Shown piece after piece: positions 16,498 to 24,002 of a stretch of DNA of 64,000 nt; position 1 is the stretch's first letter, and the number at the start of each line of letters is the position of its first letter. The DNA comes from Nocardia anaemiae NBRC 100462. GTDB taxonomy: Bacteria > Actinomycetota > Actinomycetes > Mycobacteriales > Mycobacteriaceae. The stretch covers positions 47,939 through 111,938 of the forward strand of contig NZ_BDAZ01000051.1 of the NCBI RefSeq assembly GCF_001612725.1. The letters run 5' to 3'. The notes under the pieces are model-generated. The model made no database searches and had not been told where the DNA came from. It saw only the letters and a program-made list of their open reading frames with translations. The position numbers were made by a program, and so were the translations under genes.

Positions 16498-17598
16498 ATG
16501 CTCAATGGCCCTGCCTTGGACCACCTCGCCGCATCTATTGTCCGGATGTGCCGGTCCGGTCTGAGTCCGGATCGGCTTCGGGATGCGGTGCTGGCGCGGC
16601 TGCGCTCGGCGGTGCCGGTCGATGCGCTGTGGTGGTCGGCAGTGGATCCGGCGACGCTGATCTTCACCCGCGCCTACCGCGAGGAATTGCCCGCCGAATC
16701 CGGCCCCTATTTCGTGGCGAACGAGTTCCTCGACACCGATGTCAACAAGTGGACCGCGCTCGCTCGCACGCCCCAAGGGGTCGACACCATGATGCATGCC
16801 ACCGACGGTCGGCCCGCGCGGAGCAGTCGCTATCGCGATATTTTCGCACCGCTCGGCCTGCGCGACGAACTTCGCGCCGTGCTGCGCGTGCGCGGTAGCT
16901 GCTGGGGCTATATGTGCCTGCATCGCGAACCCGCACAAGACTTTTCGCCGGAGGAGGCATTGTTCGTGCAGCGCCTCGCGCCGTACCTCGGCGAAGGAAT
17001 TCGCGCGGGTCTGCTGCTCGAAGACTGCGCGTTCGAGGATCCCGCCGACGCGCCGGGGCTGATTCTGCTCGACCTCGCGGGCACGGTGGTCGGGATGAAC
17101 GAGGCCGCGCCGCAATGGCTCGACGAGTTGGGCGGTGCACCGGACGGCTCCGATCTGCCGATCGCGGTGTGGGCGTTGGCAACTCGGTTGCGTCATCTCG
17201 ACCTGGACACTCCGGAACTGCCGAGGCTGCGGGTGCGAACCAGGGCAGGTAGGTGGGCGGTCCTGCACGCGTCGCTGGTGGGTACCGACACCACCGCGGT
17301 GATCCTCGAGCAGGCCCAGCCTGCCGAAGTCGCGCCGGTCATCATGGCTGCCTACGGGCTGACCGAGCAGGAACGCAAAGTCACCGCGCTCGTCTGCCAG
17401 GGCCTAACCACCCGCCGCATAGCCGCCCAGCTGTACCTCACCCACGACACCGTGCAAGACCACCTGAAATCTGTATTCGACCGCACCGGCGTGCACAGCC
17501 GCGGCGAACTGGTCGCGACCATCCTCCAGCGCGACTACGTCCCCAGGGCGCTCGCGGGCGACCGGATCGACCGCACCGGCGCATTCCACTCCAGTTGA
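16498..17598 (+). CDS. LuxR-family transcriptional regulator
   Basis: A 366-residue regulator. The C terminus (about 280-345) is a LuxR/GerE HTH: YGLTEQERKVTALVCQGLTT, RRIAAQLYLTHDTVQDHLKS, VFDRTGVHSRGEL. The first 270 residues look like a GAF-type or PAS-like sensory region with no receiver domain and no Walker motifs, so it is neither a response regulator nor a LAL protein. Its position between the ABM gene and an epoxide hydrolase, 50 bp before the latter, suggests it controls its own operon. The ligand is unknown. Confidence 0.85.
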   Translation: MLNGPALDHLAASIVRMCRSGLSPDRLRDAVLARLRSAVPVDALWWSAVDPATLIFTRAYREELPAESGPYFVANEFLDTDVNKWTALARTPQGVDTMMHATDGRPARSSRYRDIFAPLGLRDELRAVLRVRGSCWGYMCLHREPAQDFSPEEALFVQRLAPYLGEGIRAGLLLEDCAFEDPADAPGLILLDLAGTVVGMNEAAPQWLDELGGAPDGSDLPIAVWALATRLRHLDLDTPELPRLRVRTRAGRWAVLHASLVGTDTTAVILEQAQPAEVAPVIMAAYGLTEQERKVTALVCQGLTTRRIAAQLYLTHDTVQDHLKSVFDRTGVHSRGELVATILQRDYVPRALAGDRIDRTGAFHSS

Positions 17599-17648
17599 TT
17601 CAGAAATGCGGAAGCAAGTCTTCCGCAATGGGGTGGAGAGTGGTTCTC

Positions 17649-18815
17649 ATGACGAACACAGCGACCATCCGCCCCTTCCGGATCGACATTTCACAGGCCG
17701 AGCTCGATGAGTTGCGTGCGCGGCTCGCCAGCGCACGGTTGCCGCATTCGGTGCCCGGCACCGAATCCGATTGGGGGCGTGGGATTGCGCCCGATTATCT
17801 GCGGGAGTTGGCCGAGTATTGGCGGGATGGGTTCGATTGGCGGGCGCAGGAGGCGAAGCTCAATGCGTATGACCAGTTCACGACCGAGATCGACGGGCAG
17901 ACCATACATTTCTTCCATGTGCGTTCACCCGAGCCGGATGCGGTGCCGCTGCTGATCACGCATGGGTATCCGAGTTCGGTTGCCGAGTTCCTCGAGCTGA
18001 TCGGGCCGTTGACCGATCCGCGGGCACACGGCGGGGATCCGGCGGATGCGTTCCATGTGGTGATTCCGTCGCTGCCGGGTTTCGGATTCTCGACGCCGCT
18101 GGCCTCGACGGGATGGGAGTTGGCGCGCACCACCGAGGCGTTCGCCGAACTCATGGCTCGGCTCGGTTACGAGAAGTTCGTCGCTCAGGGCGGTGATATC
18201 GGTGCGGGGGTGACCGGGCGGCTGGCCGCGACTCATCCGGAGCGGGTTATCGCGACGCATGTGAACAGTGACCAGGGCTCGCTCGGTCTGGTGGGCGAGC
18301 AGTTGCCTATGCCCGAGGGGTTGACCGAGGACGAACTCGCAGCCATCCAGGGCGCGCAGGCGAGGTGGAATCAGCAGAAGGGCTATCTGGTCCTGCAGAG
18401 TACCCAGCCCAATGCCATTGCCGCCGCGCTGACCGATTCCCCGATCGCCCAACTGGCGTGGATCGCGGAGAAATTCCAGGTCTGGACCGATCCGGCCCGG
18501 GCCACCGGCGAAGCCGTCGACCGTGACCTGCTGCTGACCAATATCAGCATCTACTGGTTCACCCGCAGCGGCGCCTCGGCCGCGCAATTCCTCTGGGAGA
18601 CAGCGCATTCGGGTATGGATTGGGTGGCGCCGTCGGGTGTGCCGCAGGGGTGGGCGGTGTTCAACACCGATCCACTGATGCGTCGGGTGATGAATCCGGA
18701 AGGGCATATCGAGCACTTCAGCGAGTACGCCGAGGGTGGTCATTTCGCCGCGCTGGAGCAGCCGCAACTCCTCGTCGCGGATATCCGTACGTTCTTCCGG
18801 GCCTATCGCGGCTGA
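17649..18815 (+). CDS. Epoxide hydrolase, alpha/beta-hydrolase fold (EHN type)
   Basis: A 388-residue protein with the N-terminal EHN domain of microsomal-type epoxide hydrolases (IRPFRIDISQAELDELRARL, DFDWR-like segment GFDWRAQEAKLNAYDQF). The alpha/beta core follows: oxyanion-hole motif THGYPSS, nucleophile Asp in AQGGDIGAGVTGRLA, Tyr in ISIYWFTRSG, and catalytic His in YAEGGHFAALEQP. It opens epoxides to diols; the natural substrate is unknown. ATG 17649 is used. It is the last gene of the ABM-LuxR-hydrolase set and is followed by a strong hairpin. Confidence 0.92.
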   Translation: MTNTATIRPFRIDISQAELDELRARLASARLPHSVPGTESDWGRGIAPDYLRELAEYWRDGFDWRAQEAKLNAYDQFTTEIDGQTIHFFHVRSPEPDAVPLLITHGYPSSVAEFLELIGPLTDPRAHGGDPADAFHVVIPSLPGFGFSTPLASTGWELARTTEAFAELMARLGYEKFVAQGGDIGAGVTGRLAATHPERVIATHVNSDQGSLGLVGEQLPMPEGLTEDELAAIQGAQARWNQQKGYLVLQSTQPNAIAAALTDSPIAQLAWIAEKFQVWTDPARATGEAVDRDLLLTNISIYWFTRSGASAAQFLWETAHSGMDWVAPSGVPQGWAVFNTDPLMRRVMNPEGHIEHFSEYAEGGHFAALEQPQLLVADIRTFFRAYRG

Positions 18816-18822
18816 GCGGGTG

Positions 18823-18850
18823 AATGGGGCGGGCGCTGGCTCGCCCCATT
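18823..18850 (+). terminator. Hairpin after epoxide hydrolase
   Basis: AATGGGGCG (18823-18831) and CGCCCCATT (18842-18850) are perfect 9-bp arms around a 10-nt loop, 8 nt after the stop codon. There is no T tract, as is common in high-GC actinomycetes. Confidence 0.6.
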
Positions 18851-18914
18851 ACGTCATGAGGCGTACGAGCGCGTACGGATGTCGCGGCGATCGCACCGGC
18901 CTACCGTTTTCGGT

Positions 18915-19292
18915 ATGACATGGAACGAAGTGAGCACGAGCAGATTCGCCCTGCTGACCACCTACAAGAAGGACGGCTCGCCGGTCGGCACCCCCGTATG
19001 GGTGGCTCCGGACGGTGAGCGGATCGTGGTGTGGACCAACCCGAAGACGTGGAAGGTCAAGCGGATTCGCCGCAATCCGGCGGTGACCCTACAGATATCC
19101 GACGGCCGCGGCCGTCCGAAGAGCGAGCAGAAGGTCGCGGGCAAGGCCGAGCTGCTGGATGCGGCGGGGACGCAGCGGGTGCGGGATCTGGTCTCGCGCA
19201 AATACGGGATCATCGGCACCGTGCTGATCCGCCTGCACAAGCTGTTCAAGGGTGCGGACGGATCCGTCGGGATCGCGATTACTCCGGCGTAG
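18915..19292 (+). CDS. PPOX-class F420-dependent oxidoreductase (paralogue 1)
   Basis: A 125-residue split-barrel flavin/F420-binding protein. Typical features are FALLTTYKKDGSPVGTPVWV, IVVWTNPKTWKVKRIRRNP (the TxxxWKVKRLRRNPxV family signature) and the closing SVGIAITPA. Members bind F420 or FMN; this subgroup in actinomycetes is usually F420-dependent. The start is ATG 18915. It is about 45% identical by eye to the second copy 4.7 kb downstream. An Rv2061c-like member lies near cobN in M. tuberculosis, as I recall. Confidence 0.88.
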   Translation: MTWNEVSTSRFALLTTYKKDGSPVGTPVWVAPDGERIVVWTNPKTWKVKRIRRNPAVTLQISDGRGRPKSEQKVAGKAELLDAAGTQRVRDLVSRKYGIIGTVLIRLHKLFKGADGSVGIAITPA

Positions 19293-19293
19293 G

Positions 19294-19557
19294 TCAGGCC
19301 GATTCCGCGAGGCCCGCCGAGCGCCAGGTATCGGCGAGTTCTTGCAGCGGAATCTCCAGGGCGGCCGCGAGCGACACGATCGTGCCGAATGCGGGCGTCG
19401 GCAGCCGTCCGGTCTCGATTTTGCGCAGCGTCTCCGGTGAAATTCCGGCGGCTCGAGCGATCCGGGCCGGGTCGCGATCGGCGCGCGCCGCCCGCAGCCG
19501 GGCTCCGAGACGGCGACCGGCCTCGACCTGGGCGGGAGTCAACGGAAGTCGGACCAT
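19294..19557 (-). CDS. XRE-family HTH regulator
   Basis: An 87-residue single-domain Cro/CI-type regulator. The HTH is visible in RIARAAGISPETLRKIETGR and FGTIVSLAAALEIPLQELAD. The start MVRLPLTPAQVEAGRRLG is characteristic of a small actinomycete subgroup that I recall next to type I methionine aminopeptidase genes. A perfect 16-bp palindrome sits 17 bp upstream of its ATG. The same core occurs twice in the promoter region of the map gene, so this protein is the likely binder of all three sites. Confidence 0.9.
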   Translation of the reverse strand: MVRLPLTPAQVEAGRRLGARLRAARADRDPARIARAAGISPETLRKIETGRLPTPAFGTIVSLAAALEIPLQELADTWRSAGLAESA

Positions 19558-19573
19558 GCGACCAGACTATGGA

Positions 19574-19589
19574 CGGTATTTAAATACCG
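19574..19589. promoter_or_regulatory. XRE operator, site 1 (autoregulatory)
   Basis: CGGTATTTAAATACCG is a perfect 16-bp palindrome 17 bp upstream of the XRE gene. Its core GGTATTTAAATACC matches two sites at 21360-21373 and 21390-21403. Confidence 0.75.
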
Positions 19590-19594
19590 CAAGC

Positions 19595-21223
19595 TCAACC
19601 GTTGTACTTCACCCGGAACGGTCCGCCGACACTGTTGAACAGCAGATCCCCATTCGGAAAGAACTCGATCAGCGCGTAGGCGCCGTTACCGAGATTGCTC
19701 TGCCCGAAGATGGTGCGGTGCACCGTCTTTCCGGTTTTCCAGTCCAGGCCGGTCACCTCCCAGCCGTCGGCCTTGGTGTAACCGTTGACGAAAACCACCC
19801 CGGATTTACTGCTCTCGGTGGGCACCATGCTCGTCGACACCACATCGGCACGCGACCACACCGATGACCAACTGTGGGTGGCCGGATCCCACTGGAACCG
19901 CTCGATACCCGACGGCGGCGCGAATACCGGCCCACCCGCGAGCACATCGACGAGCCGGTCCGGTGCGCCTTGCGGCCGGGCATTGTTGACCACGAATGCG
20001 CCGTATCCGTCCACCACGACCGACTGTTCGCTCTGGATGAATTCGGGCTGCGGATTCAGACCGGCCGTCACCTGGACCTGGTCGGCGATCCGATTGGATT
20101 TGGTGCCCGGCTTGGGTTGGAACCCTTCGGGAATGGCGTCTCGCCAGAACGCGACGAGTTTCATCCGATCGGCGCCGTCGGTCAGCACCACGAGACGGTC
20201 GGCCTTGCCGTAGCCCATGAGCGTCGGTGTCGAGCCGGTGCCGATGCCGAACTTCACCGCGGGCGGTTGCCGCCCGAAATCGTAGGGCGCGGCCCACGCA
20301 CCGTCGGCGGCGTCGGTCGAGAGTTTGGATCCGTTCCAGACCACCTTGCGCATGATCTTGTCGGAGGCGGCGTAGATCCCGCCCTTGTCGTCCACGGCCA
20401 TGGCGTTGGAGACCACCTCGTCGGCGCCGAAATGGACCTGCTGCGGTTCGCCTTGCAGGCTGCGGTCGATGATCGCCAGCCCGCGGGTGCTGAGCACGGC
20501 CAATTTGCCGTCATAGGTCATATTCAGGCCGACGATGGACTCGGGTTGCCCGCCGAGACCGGGAACGGTGCCGAGCCAGGGTTTGAAGTCGAGGGTGCGC
20601 AGAATCCGTACGCCCGCTTCGGGGTTGTTGGAATTCACCAGGCCGAACACGACGATCTGCGCGTCCTGCGTGACGTAGTAGACCCGGTTGTCCTTGTCCG
20701 CCAGGCTGTAGACGCCATTGACGATGCGCGTCCAATCGACGCCCCAGTCGTTGTGCACGGCCGCGTCCACCTGCCCGGCGTCGGTGAAGTTCTGGTCCAG
20801 TACCTGGTCCAACACCTGCGGGGCCAGGGGTTTCACGCCCGGTGCGTCGGCGCGGGCGATCTCGTGGAACATGCCATTGCCGACCTGGACATAGACCACG
20901 CCCTGGGTGGAGGAGACCCACATATGGTCCGGATCGGTGGCGGCGAGGGTCATGATGTTGACCGGTCCCGAGGTGATGCGCTGCTGCTGCTTCGGGTCGA
21001 TGTGGAATTCGCCCTGGGGCGTTTGGTACGGGAAGGTGTCGGACTGGCCCGAATCGATGTGGGTGAGCCCGTAGGTCGCGGCGGCGAGGTAGGGATTGCG
21101 CGCGGGGCCCGCGGCGGTGCCCGACTGGTTCTGGTTCCGCACCGAATCGCTGCCGCAGGCGGCGGTGGCCACGGCCACGGCCAGCGCGACGGCGACGACG
21201 AGTGCCTTGCGACGCGGGCTCAT
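19595..21223 (-). CDS. Large secreted lipoprotein of unknown function
   Basis: A 542-residue protein with signal KALVVAVALAVAVATAAC: the lipobox ATAAC puts the lipidated Cys at about residue 25. The start at 21223 is set by GAGGAG just upstream; the longer in-frame extension has no signal. The mature part has repeated short segments of the type DPDHMWVSSTQGVVYVQVGN, KDNRVYYVTQDAQIVVFGLV, and AVDDKGGIYAASDKIMRKVV. These resemble beta-propeller blades, so a propeller fold is plausible but not proven. No catalytic motif is recognised. The start region is shared with map and carries two copies of the XRE palindrome. Confidence 0.75.
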   Translation of the reverse strand: MSPRRKALVVAVALAVAVATAACGSDSVRNQNQSGTAAGPARNPYLAAATYGLTHIDSGQSDTFPYQTPQGEFHIDPKQQQRITSGPVNIMTLAATDPDHMWVSSTQGVVYVQVGNGMFHEIARADAPGVKPLAPQVLDQVLDQNFTDAGQVDAAVHNDWGVDWTRIVNGVYSLADKDNRVYYVTQDAQIVVFGLVNSNNPEAGVRILRTLDFKPWLGTVPGLGGQPESIVGLNMTYDGKLAVLSTRGLAIIDRSLQGEPQQVHFGADEVVSNAMAVDDKGGIYAASDKIMRKVVWNGSKLSTDAADGAWAAPYDFGRQPPAVKFGIGTGSTPTLMGYGKADRLVVLTDGADRMKLVAFWRDAIPEGFQPKPGTKSNRIADQVQVTAGLNPQPEFIQSEQSVVVDGYGAFVVNNARPQGAPDRLVDVLAGGPVFAPPSGIERFQWDPATHSWSSVWSRADVVSTSMVPTESSKSGVVFVNGYTKADGWEVTGLDWKTGKTVHRTIFGQSNLGNGAYALIEFFPNGDLLFNSVGGPFRVKYNG

Positions 21224-21359
21224 CGCTTGCTCCTCTACGTTCGCTATCGGGAGTCGATCGGGCGGAACGCATGCCGCCCGGGGGTGGCGAACAACGAAAC
21301 AAACCAGTGCTCTTTCGTGTCCGCGAACATAACACATCACCAGGTCACGCGGTCCGATT

Positions 21360-21373
21360 GGTATTTTTATACC
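21360..21373. promoter_or_regulatory. XRE operator, site 2
   Basis: GGTATTTTTATACC lies in the region between the divergent lipoprotein and map starts. It is a near-palindrome of the same GGTATT...ATACC core as site 1. Confidence 0.7.
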
Positions 21374-21389
21374 GACCGCGGCTAGGCTT

Positions 21390-21403
21390 GGTATTAAAAT
21401 ACC
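21390..21403. promoter_or_regulatory. XRE operator, site 3
   Basis: GGTATTAAAATACC has its centre exactly 30 bp from site 2 (about three helical turns) and ends 16 bp before the map ATG. It partly overlaps the expected transcription start region of map. Confidence 0.7.
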
Positions 21404-21419
21404 GAGGTGGAGGTTGGGC

Positions 21420-22187
21420 ATGGTGGAGTTGAAGTCTCCGGGCGAGATCGAACGCATGCGGGTGGCGGGGCGGTTCGTCGCCGAGATCCTGGCGGAAGTG
21501 CGTGCGATGGCGCGGGTCGGGGTGAATCTGCTCGAGCTGGAAGAGCATGTGCGGCAGCGGATTCGGGAGCGCGGCGCGGTCTCGTGCTACTGGGATTATG
21601 CGCCGTCGTTCGGCCGCGGTCCGTTCCGCAATACGATCTGCCTTTCGGTGAATGATGCTGTGCTGCACGGGCTTCCGTTCGACTATGCGCTGCGCGACGG
21701 TGATGTGCTGAGCATGGACCTGGCGCTGGGCATCGATGGGTGGGTCGCCGACTCGGCCACCAGCATGGTCGTCGGCACCGCCGATGCGGAGGACCTGCGG
21801 CTTGTCAAGGCCACCGAGGACGCGCTGGCGGCCGCGATCGCGGCCGCGCTGCCCGGTAATCGGATCGGCGATATCTCCGCGGCCATCGCGGAAGTCGCGC
21901 GGGCGAACGGCTATCCGGTGAATACCGAATTCGGCGGACACGGGCTCGGCCGGACGATGCATGAGGATCCGCATATACCGAATGCGGGACGCGCCGGTCG
22001 CGGGTATCCACTGCGGCCCGGTTTGACCATTGCGATCGAGCCGTGGTTCGCGCGCACGACCGACCGGATCTATACAGATCCGGACGGCTGGACGATCCGC
22101 TCGGCGGATGGTTCACGGACCGCGCACTCCGAACATACGGTCGCGATCACCGCGGACGGGCCGCAGGTGCTGACTGCGGCCGCATAA
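21420..22187 (+). CDS. map: Type I methionine aminopeptidase
   Basis: A 255-residue enzyme that removes N-terminal Met from nascent proteins. Visible features are LKSPGEIERMRVAGRFVAEI and the invariant NTICLSVNDAVLHGLP (His of the S1 pocket). The metal ligands are the Asp in DVLSMDLALGIDGWVADSA, the His in FGGHGLGRTMHEDP, and the Glu residues in TIAIEPWF and AHSEHTVAIT. ATG 21420 follows AGGTGGAGG. It is probably an accessory copy, because it sits under a dedicated XRE-type operator rather than in the ribosomal-protein operon. Confidence 0.93.
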   Translation: MVELKSPGEIERMRVAGRFVAEILAEVRAMARVGVNLLELEEHVRQRIRERGAVSCYWDYAPSFGRGPFRNTICLSVNDAVLHGLPFDYALRDGDVLSMDLALGIDGWVADSATSMVVGTADAEDLRLVKATEDALAAAIAAALPGNRIGDISAAIAEVARANGYPVNTEFGGHGLGRTMHEDPHIPNAGRAGRGYPLRPGLTIAIEPWFARTTDRIYTDPDGWTIRSADGSRTAHSEHTVAITADGPQVLTAAA

Positions 22188-22192
22188 CGGTC

Positions 22193-22915
22193 TCAATCCG
22201 TTTCGGAGAGCCAATCCGCGAGATCGGTGGCGGCGCGCAGCTCGGCCGCGACGCTCGCGCGTTCGGCTTGCGACAGCGGTATGGCCATGAGTTCGGCGCG
22301 CAACTTCTCGGCCCGCTCGGAATCGCCGGTGGCGACGGACAATTCGGCCAGCGCCGCAAGCGCCCGTGCCTTATCGACGGCCGCCGCTGCCACGCCGTAG
22401 CGACCGAGGCCGACTTCGAGCACCCGGATCGCTGTCGCATCGTCATTCTTGAAATCGCGCAGGATGCGGGCATTGTCCAAAACCCTTGCCAGGCCTTCGA
22501 GTTCGCGGGAACCGCCGTAGTCGACATCTTCGGGCTCGTCGCGCTGGATGTAGATGATGGTATTACCCACCGGGTCGACCACGCTGAATCTGCTTTGGCC
22601 GGGCCGGAATCGGGTGATGCGTGGACAACCCTTCGCGGGCACCTTCCCGTAACGCTTGCGCAGCGCCGCGGTGAATGCGCCGTGGCGCTCGGCGACATCG
22701 TCGAGCATGATCAGGCAACCGACCTGTTCGGTGGGGAGTTCGGCGCCCGGCGGTGCGGCGGCGAAGTGGACCGCGCAGCCATTGGCCTCGATCGCGCCGT
22801 AGGCGTATGGCCTGGTCTGTTCGTGGGTCACCGTGTAGCCCAGTGTTCGATAGAAGTCGAGGGTGTCTTTCAGGTCTCCGCTCCACAACACCGGAACCGC
22901 TGTATCGCTTGTCAT
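22193..22915 (-). CDS. VOC/glyoxalase-superfamily protein with helical C-terminal extension
   Basis: A 240-residue protein. Residues 1-125 are one VOC domain (VPVLWSGDLKDTLDFYRTLG, AVHFAAAPP, and RFSVVDPVGNTIIYIQRDE), like bleomycin-resistance or dioxygenase folds. Residues 145-240 are an unusual all-helical region with SVATGDSERAEKLRAELMAI that looks like a TPR or counting-helix segment. Function is unknown; drug binding is one option. It is divergent from a PadR regulator, with two copies of a TCAA-TTGA dyad between them. Confidence 0.8.
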   Translation of the reverse strand: MTSDTAVPVLWSGDLKDTLDFYRTLGYTVTHEQTRPYAYGAIEANGCAVHFAAAPPGAELPTEQVGCLIMLDDVAERHGAFTAALRKRYGKVPAKGCPRITRFRPGQSRFSVVDPVGNTIIYIQRDEPEDVDYGGSRELEGLARVLDNARILRDFKNDDATAIRVLEVGLGRYGVAAAAVDKARALAALAELSVATGDSERAEKLRAELMAIPLSQAERASVAAELRAATDLADWLSETD

Positions 22916-22937
22916 CGCCCCTGCCTTGTACCGGTAA

Positions 22938-22990
22938 TCAATTTTGACTACCCGAGGTTAGGGGCGTGAATTGTCGGAAGTCAAATTTGA
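22938..22990. promoter_or_regulatory. Paired dyads between VOC and PadR genes
   Basis: TCAATTTTGA (22938-22947) and TCAAATTTGA (22981-22990, a perfect palindrome) lie 43 bp apart centre to centre. Each is flanked by CTAC or GTAG. Both promoters of the divergent pair fall here. They are likely PadR binding sites. Confidence 0.65.
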
Positions 22991-23024
22991 GTAGTATGGC
23001 CGTCACGAGAGAAGGGAAGTCCGG

Positions 23025-23573
23025 ATGTCGGCGGTGCGCCTGTTGGTCCTCGGCGTGATGCGGTTGCGTCACCCCACCTATGGCTACGCGGTGCGTCGCG
23101 AGCTGCTCTCCTGGCGTGCCGAAACCTGGACCAATGTGAAGCCGGGGTCGATCTATCACGCGCTGAAACAGCTGACGCAGGAAGGAAAATTGAGTGCGTT
23201 CGGAACCCAGGGCAGTACCGAGGGGCCGGGGCGGACGCTGTTCGAACTGACCGAGGCGGGGGAGGTCGAGTTCCGCAAGCTCATGGACGAGGCGCTGGTC
23301 AGCATCGATATGGAAGAACTCGGCGCGGGTATCGCCTTCATGGACGCGCTGCCACGCGCGCATGTCATCGAGAAGTTGCGTGAACAACGCCGCAATGCCG
23401 CGGCGGTTCGTGACGATCTGCTCGCCATGATCCCGACCTTCCCCGGCCGGTACGAACCGCCGCATGCGACCGATCTGCTCGAGCTGTGGAGCGGCGTTTT
23501 CGACAACCTGTCGAACTGGACCGGTGGCGTACTCGAGCGCCTGGAGGCGGGTGAATACCGGATGTCGGACTGA
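23025..23573 (+). CDS. PadR-family transcriptional regulator
   Basis: A 182-residue regulator. The N-terminal winged helix has VLGVMRLRHPTYGYAVRREL, GSIYHALKQLTQEGKL and RTLFELTEAGEVEFRKL. The C-terminal helical dimer domain runs from about residue 95. ATG 23025 follows GAAGGGAAG. It is divergent from the VOC gene across two dyads, so repression of that gene by this regulator, released by a ligand, is the simplest model. Confidence 0.9.
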   Translation: MSAVRLLVLGVMRLRHPTYGYAVRRELLSWRAETWTNVKPGSIYHALKQLTQEGKLSAFGTQGSTEGPGRTLFELTEAGEVEFRKLMDEALVSIDMEELGAGIAFMDALPRAHVIEKLREQRRNAAAVRDDLLAMIPTFPGRYEPPHATDLLELWSGVFDNLSNWTGGVLERLEAGEYRMSD

Positions 23574-23618
23574 TGGCAGGCCGCGCCCGCCGGTCCGACG
23601 GCGGATAGGCTGCCTCGC

Positions 23619-24002
23619 ATGACGAACACGCTAGGTGCGGTCGGCAAGGCCGACTACGTGCTGCTGACCACCTTTCGCAAGGACGGCACACCGGTCGGCA
23701 CCGCCGTCTGGGCCGCCGAGGACGACGGCAAGCTGTATGTGTGGACCGAAACCAATAGCTGGAAGGTCAAGCGGCTGCGAAACAATCCCGCCGTCACCGT
23801 TCAGCCGTGCAACCCGTCGGGTAAGCCGCGCGGTGAAGTCATCGAAGGCACTGGCCGGGTGCTCGACGCCGCCGACACCGAACGGGTGCGCAAGCTGATC
23901 AAGAAGAAGTACTGGCTGCTCGGCCCGATTCTGGTGACCGCGAGCAGTATTCGCCGCGGCAAGTCCGGCACCATCGGCCTCGAGATCACCCCGGCCGGGT
24001 AA
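23619..24002 (+). CDS. PPOX-class F420-dependent oxidoreductase (paralogue 2)
   Basis: A 127-residue split-barrel protein, paralogous to the copy at 18.9 kb. It shows YVLLTTFRKDGTPVGTAVWA, LYVWTETNSWKVKRLRNNP, LIKKKYWLLGPILVTASSI and the closing GTIGLEITPAG. It lacks an N-terminal extension. It starts at ATG 23619, 45 bp after the PadR gene, and is convergent with tldE (stops 1 bp apart). The F420 preference is inferred from subgroup membership. Confidence 0.88.
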   Translation: MTNTLGAVGKADYVLLTTFRKDGTPVGTAVWAAEDDGKLYVWTETNSWKVKRLRNNPAVTVQPCNPSGKPRGEVIEGTGRVLDAADTERVRKLIKKKYWLLGPILVTASSIRRGKSGTIGLEITPAG

